Assembly (NCBI RefSeq): GCF_003268025.1
Contig: NZ_QLUW01000004.1
Coordinates: 62,001-126,000, forward strand
Direction of reading: 5' to 3'
Length of the DNA: 64,000 nt
Origin: Paenibacillus montanisoli
Lineage (GTDB): Bacteria > Bacillota > Bacilli > Paenibacillales > Paenibacillaceae
The notes beneath the pieces were generated by a model that saw nothing but the letters and a program-made list of their open reading frames with translations, ran no database searches and had not been told where the DNA came from. Within the stretch, counting starts at the first letter, position 1; each line of letters opens with the position of its first letter. Shown piece by piece: positions 62,180-64,000 of this stretch. A program made the translations under genes and the position numbers.

Positions 62180-64000
62180 GGAATCGCATCCTTCCAGACC
62201 TTCTCCAATTGATCAACCGGTGCGTTAATGCCCGGCTTGCCGTTCACGTTTACGACCAAACCGCTGCTGCGGACTACGCCGATAGCCGCGTTCGGAACGC
62301 CTTGCTCCGTCAAATACTTCTGCAGTGCTTCCGCTTGCTCCGGTTTAGCCGACAGCAAAATACGGGATTGCGACTCGCTGAACAGCGCAGCGTCCGGACG
62401 CAGGTCAGTCGCAACGTTCGCTTCAGCGCCAAGCTTGCCGCTGATTGCGGATTCCGCAAGCGCAACCGCCAGACCGCCTTCGGAAAGGTCATGCGCCGAA
62501 GCGACAAGGCCTTCGCGGATCGCGCCGAGCACGCCGTTCAGAAGCGTCTTCTCTGTTGCAAGGTCGATTTGCGGCGGACGGCCTTCGCTCTTGCCGTGCA
62601 GCACGTATTGCAGCTCGCTGCCGCCTAGCTCATGCTTCGTTTCGCCGGCGAGAATAATAACGTCGCCCTCTGCTTTAAAACCTTGCGTAGTAATATGGTC
62701 AACGTCGTGCACGAGACCCACCATGCCGATAACCGGCGTCGGGTAAATCGCGCCCTTCGCGTTCTCGTTGTACAAGCTGACGTTACCGCCGATGACCGGC
62801 GTATCGAGCGTGCGGCAAGCTTCGGAAATGCCGTCAGCCGCTTTCTCGATTTGCCAGAACACTTCCGGTTTCTCCGGGTTGCCGAAGTTCAGGTTATCCG
62901 TAATCGCAAGCGGTTCAGCGCCGGAGCAAACGATGTTGCGCGCTGCTTCCGCTACCGCGATACGTCCGCCAACCTCTGGATCAAGGTACACGTAACGGCC
63001 ATTGCAGTCCGTTGTCATCGCCAGCGCTTTGCGCGTGCCGCGAATCGTAACGACCGCAGCGTCGGAGCCCGGTTGAACCGCCGTGCTTGTCCGAACCATG
63101 TAGTCGTATTGGTTGTAAACCCACTCTTTGCTTGCAACCGTCGGCGAAGCCAGCACTTGCTTCAGCGCGCCCGTCAAATCCGTTACTTCCGGATAGGCTG
63201 CCGTGTCGATCGCTGCGTTTGCCGCATAGTAAGCAGGCTCTGAGGATGGCTTGTCGTACATTGGGCACTCGTCAACGAGCGCTTTTACCGGCATGTTCGC
63301 CACTTCTTCGCCTTGGTGGAACAGACGCAGACGGCCGTCATCCGTTACTTTGCCAACCTTCACGCAGATAATGCCCCAACGGTCAAAAATCTCCTGCGCT
63401 TGCGCTTCATGCTGCGGTTCTACGACGAACAGCATGCGCTCCTGCGACTCGGACAGCATCATTTCGTATGGCGTCATGCCTTCTTCGCGCTGAGGCACCT
63501 CGTCGAGGTACAGCTCCAAGCCGTTGCCGGCTTTGGACGCCATCTCCGCGCTGGAGCAAGTGAGGCCTGCCGCGCCCATATCTTGAATACCGACAACGAT
63601 GCCGGCATTAATCAGTTCAAGCGTTGCTTCCATAACGAGCTTCTCCATGAACGGATCGCCTACTTGGACAGCCGTACGCTTCTCTTCGGATTCCTCGGAC
63701 AATTCAACCGATGCGAACGTCGCGCCGTGAATGCCGTCGCGGCCGGTTGCCGGTCCAACGTAGAAAACAGGGTTGCCTACGCCTTTGGCTACGCCGCGCT
63801 GGATTTTATCATGATCGATAAGGCCTACGCACATGGCGTTAACAAGCGGATTGCCTTCGTAGCTTTCGTCGAACATGACTTCGCCCGCGACCGTTGGGAT
63901 ACCGATACAGTTCCCGTAACCCGCGATGCCGCCAACTACGTGCTCGAACAAATATTTGACGCGCGCATTTTCAAGGTTGCCGAAGCGCAGGCTGTTCAGC
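62164..64000 (-). CDS. purL: Phosphoribosylformylglycinamidine synthase subunit II (5' end outside window)
   Basis: About 612 residues of the usual 740 are present; the frame is open to the right edge ([27 protein letters not shown]), so the start lies outside. It has [42 protein letters not shown] and the late [15 protein letters not shown]. The small PurL type works with PurQ and PurS, whose genes are presumably beyond the edge. Confidence 0.96.
   Translation of the reverse strand, partial: LNSLRFGNLENARVKYLFEHVVGGIAGYGNCIGIPTVAGEVMFDESYEGNPLVNAMCVGLIDHDKIQRGVAKGVGNPVFYVGPATGRDGIHGATFASVELSEESEEKRTAVQVGDPFMEKLVMEATLELINAGIVVGIQDMGAAGLTCSSAEMASKAGNGLELYLDEVPQREEGMTPYEMMLSESQERMLFVVEPQHEAQAQEIFDRWGIICVKVGKVTDDGRLRLFHQGEEVANMPVKALVDECPMYDKPSSEPAYYAANAAIDTAAYPEVTDLTGALKQVLASPTVASKEWVYNQYDYMVRTSTAVQPGSDAAVVTIRGTRKALAMTTDCNGRYVYLDPEVGGRIAVAEAARNIVCSGAEPLAITDNLNFGNPEKPEVFWQIEKAADGISEACRTLDTPVIGGNVSLYNENAKGAIYPTPVIGMVGLVHDVDHITTQGFKAEGDVIILAGETKHELGGSELQYVLHGKSEGRPPQIDLATEKTLLNGVLGAIREGLVASAHDLSEGGLAVALAESAISGKLGAEANVATDLRPDAALFSESQSRILLSAKPEQAEALQKYLTEQGVPNAAIGVVRSSGLVVNVNGKPGINAPVDQLEKVWKDAIPCLMK

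Overview
The window looks like a chromosome segment of a spore-forming Firmicute of the Paenibacillaceae. Indications are AGGAGG-type ribosome binding sites, frequent GTG/TTG starts, a copper-amine-oxidase-type stalk-domain secreted protein, YerB (DUF3048), YerC, DagK and RlmD homologues, and the purL-purF-purM-purN-purH-purD order of a Gram-positive purine operon. No tRNA, rRNA or CRISPR array was seen.

The window has two parts. Positions 1 to about 36,880 are an AT-rich accessory region with little housekeeping content. From about 36,886 to the right edge the sequence is GC-rich core genome.

The accessory region is dense in nuclease and defence-type genes. It holds an Mrr-like endonuclease with a decayed DUF2357 fragment beside it, a DUF559 endonuclease, and a tightly overlapping three-gene operon (a four-module AAA+ protein with three CbxX domains plus two membrane proteins). 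Further along are a NUMOD4 mini-protein, a NERD nuclease with a topoisomerase-type zinc finger, an McrBC-like pair (DUF3578-AAA+ and DUF2357 nuclease) and a Shedu-like nuclease. A rearrangement point at 17041/17042 abuts a 5'-truncated YbjQ-domain gene with the C-terminus of a secreted pore-type toxin and its membrane immunity-like gene. After several membrane proteins and small genes come a Cas4/AddB-like Fe-S nuclease with an HTH partner ending in an SSB-like tail, a Vsr-like zinc-finger endonuclease, a CoiA-like nuclease and a DUF5677 protein.

Interspersed in 25.8-36.4 kb is a family of dispersed, decayed repeats. Three copies share a two-part hairpin with compensatory base changes. Two are followed by what looks like the first codons of a DEDD (IS110-like) recombinase. 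I read these as relics of a mobile element carrying a structured RNA; this is the most interesting signal in the window.

The core region contains yerC-cbiX-dagK-rlmD (minus strand), a YqfQ-like basic protein, a chemotaxis receptor, a STAND ATPase with acetyltransferase-like and HTH parts, a DUF47-Pit phosphate transport pair, a methyltransferase, YerB, an OmpR-type two-component system, an FG-GAP lipoprotein, a polysaccharide deacetylase lipoprotein, and the distal purine operon. The purine operon carries a nine-copy 51-bp minisatellite between purN and purH and a 139-bp palindromic element between purF and purM. purL runs off the right edge.
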